From: Pelomonas sp. SE-A7
GTDB lineage: Bacteria > Pseudomonadota > Gammaproteobacteria > Burkholderiales > Burkholderiaceae_C
Direction of reading: 5' to 3'
Assembly: GCF_030345705.1 (NCBI RefSeq)
Contig: NZ_JAUASW010000001.1
Coordinates: 1,364,001 to 1,428,000, forward strand
Length of the DNA: 64,000 nt
How positions within the stretch are numbered: the stretch's first letter is position 1; each line of letters opens with the position of its first letter. The translations under genes were made by a program, and so were the position numbers. Below are positions 62,976-64,000 of this stretch, piece by piece. The notes under the pieces were generated by a model. It was given only the letters and a program-made list of their open reading frames with translations. It was not told the origin of the DNA and searched no databases.

Positions 62976-64000
62976 CTATCGGGGCACGCTCAGCACGAAG
63001 GCTGCACCGCAGCCGCCGGGTCGGGCCAGGCCGTCCTCGATCTCCAGGCGCCCGCCCAGGCGCCGCGCGGCCTGGCGTGCGATGGCCAGGCCCAGGCCCG
63101 AGCCGCGCACGCCGGCATGCTCGCCGCGCCAGAAGCGGTCGAAGGCACGCTCGCGTGCTTCAACGGCAATGCCCGGCCCATCGTCGGCAACGCTCAAGTG
63201 CCAGCCCGGCCCCTGCTCGGCGAGGCTCACGACGATGCGGCCGCCCTCGGGCACATAGCGCAGGGCGTTGTCCAGCAGGTTCTGCAGCACCGACTGGAAG
63301 GCCGGCAGGTCCAGCTCGCACAGCAGTCGCTCGGGTGCTTCCAGCGACAGCTCCAGGCCCCGGCTCGCGGCCTGCGGATGGGCCAGTGCCAGGGTCTGCT
63401 CGATCAGCTGCACCAGGTCGCTAGAGCGCGCACCGGGCGCAGTGCCATCGTCCAACGCGGCCAATTCCAGCAACTGCTGGTTCAGGTGGGCCGCGCGCTC
63501 CAGCATCTGGGCCAGGGCCGCCTCGGCCGCCTGGCGCTCGGCCTCGTCGCGACTGCGGGCCAGCACATGGCTCTGCGCCGCGATGGCCGCCATGGGCGTT
63601 CGCATCTCATGGGCGGCGTCCTGCACGAAGGCGCGTTCCAGCTGCACCTTGCGTCGCAGGCGCGCCAGCAACTGCTCGAAGGCCGCCACCAGCGGCCGCA
63701 ACTCGGCGTGGGGCGTGGCCACGCCGAGCGGCGACAAGTCATCCGGCGCCCGCGCGGCCAGGGTCCGGGCCAGGTGCAGCAGGGGCGCGACGCCGCTGCG
63801 CACGGCCAGCCACAGCGGCAGCAGCACCAGCGGGAAGACCAGCAGCATCTTGTCGAGGATCTCCACGGCCAGCACTTCCAGGATGCGCCAGTCGCTGCTG
63901 CTGGGTTCGGCGATGGCCAGGCGCCAGGGGCCGGCGGCCACCTCGACGGTCCAGAAGGCCTTGCCGTCAATGCGTGTGTGGACGATCTGCCCCGGCGCCG
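62976..64000 (-). CDS. Sensor histidine kinase, QseC-like, 5' end cut by window edge
   Basis: The reading frame is open to the right edge; the last bases translate as part of a periplasmic sensor (DGKAFWTVEVAAGPWRLAI). TM2 then follows (LLVFPLVLLPLWLAVRSG), a HAMP-type linker, the phosphoacceptor box FVQDAAHEMRTPMAAIAA, and an ATPase domain with NLLDNALRYVP, DDGPGI and GSGLGLAIARQAA. Layout matches the QseC/2CSK_N group. The start is outside the window, and the response regulator would probably lie upstream. Confidence 0.93.
   Translation of the reverse strand, partial: APGQIVHTRIDGKAFWTVEVAAGPWRLAIAEPSSSDWRILEVLAVEILDKMLLVFPLVLLPLWLAVRSGVAPLLHLARTLAARAPDDLSPLGVATPHAELRPLVAAFEQLLARLRRKVQLERAFVQDAAHEMRTPMAAIAAQSHVLARSRDEAERQAAEAALAQMLERAAHLNQQLLELAALDDGTAPGARSSDLVQLIEQTLALAHPQAASRGLELSLEAPERLLCELDLPAFQSVLQNLLDNALRYVPEGGRIVVSLAEQGPGWHLSVADDGPGIAVEARERAFDRFWRGEHAGVRGSGLGLAIARQAARRLGGRLEIEDGLARPGGCGAAFVLSVPR

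Overview
The window looks like chromosomal DNA of a GC-rich betaproteobacterium of the order Burkholderiales, probably of the Rubrivivax/Leptothrix/Roseateles type. The evidence is uniformly high GC with dense, often overlapping genes; a small Trp-rich protein of a type I know only from Burkholderiales; a lithotrophic soxCDYZAXB cluster; and a UbiM-type ubiquinone hydroxylase. I saw no insertion sequence, phage gene, CRISPR array or abrupt change in composition. Two genes are cut by the window edges: a POT peptide transporter on the left and a sensor kinase on the right.

Region 1 (1-4.6 kb) holds the POT transporter, a VOC protein, a diguanylate cyclase and an orphan sensor kinase. Region 2 (4.65-15.9 kb) is a sulfur-oxidation island. 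It holds an ArsR-type regulator with a perfect ATTC-N8-GAAT operator in front of it, a small cytochrome c, a CxxC AhpD-like protein, a periplasmic thioredoxin and SoxH-like metallohydrolase pair, a flavocytochrome c sulfide dehydrogenase (fccA-fccB), and soxCDYZAX with soxB set apart behind an intrinsic terminator. Together these would oxidise sulfide and thiosulfate in the periplasm and pass electrons to c-type cytochromes. Two tandem identical tRNA-Val(CAC) genes follow.

Region 3 (16.3-34 kb) is mostly housekeeping and central metabolism: dnaQ, lgt, a TPR protein, a LysR regulator divergent from ilvD, a small cytochrome c, acs, a YqhA-like protein, fumarase, two coupled membrane microproteins, a membrane-anchored dihaem cytochrome c, a zinc alcohol dehydrogenase, a chemoreceptor next to a solute-binding protein, an MscS channel and an HDAC-like deacetylase. 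Region 4 (34-50.3 kb) has the moxR/DUF58/TgpA triad, mltB, comEC, RidA, dsbB, ubiM, ggt, a DUF1501/DUF1800 pair and scoAB.

Region 5 (50.4-53.9 kb) pairs an outer-membrane barrel with an unusual two-domain binding protein (SBP family 3 fused to a short PstS-like domain), then a thioesterase and a PAS-LuxR regulator that ends in a run of four hairpins. Region 6 (55.2-61.8 kb) is the most interesting. It is a tightly coupled six-gene operon: an exported cyanophycinase, a CphZ/AotO-type beta-Asp-Arg hydrolase, a YfcC-family permease, an ArgR-type AraC regulator, and two arginine N-succinyltransferase subunits of which one is shortened. I read it as a system for scavenging external cyanophycin: depolymerise outside the cytoplasm, import dipeptide or arginine, hydrolyse, then feed arginine into the succinyltransferase pathway. 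The permease role is new inference. The window ends with a DUF488/AlkD pair and a partial QseC-like kinase.
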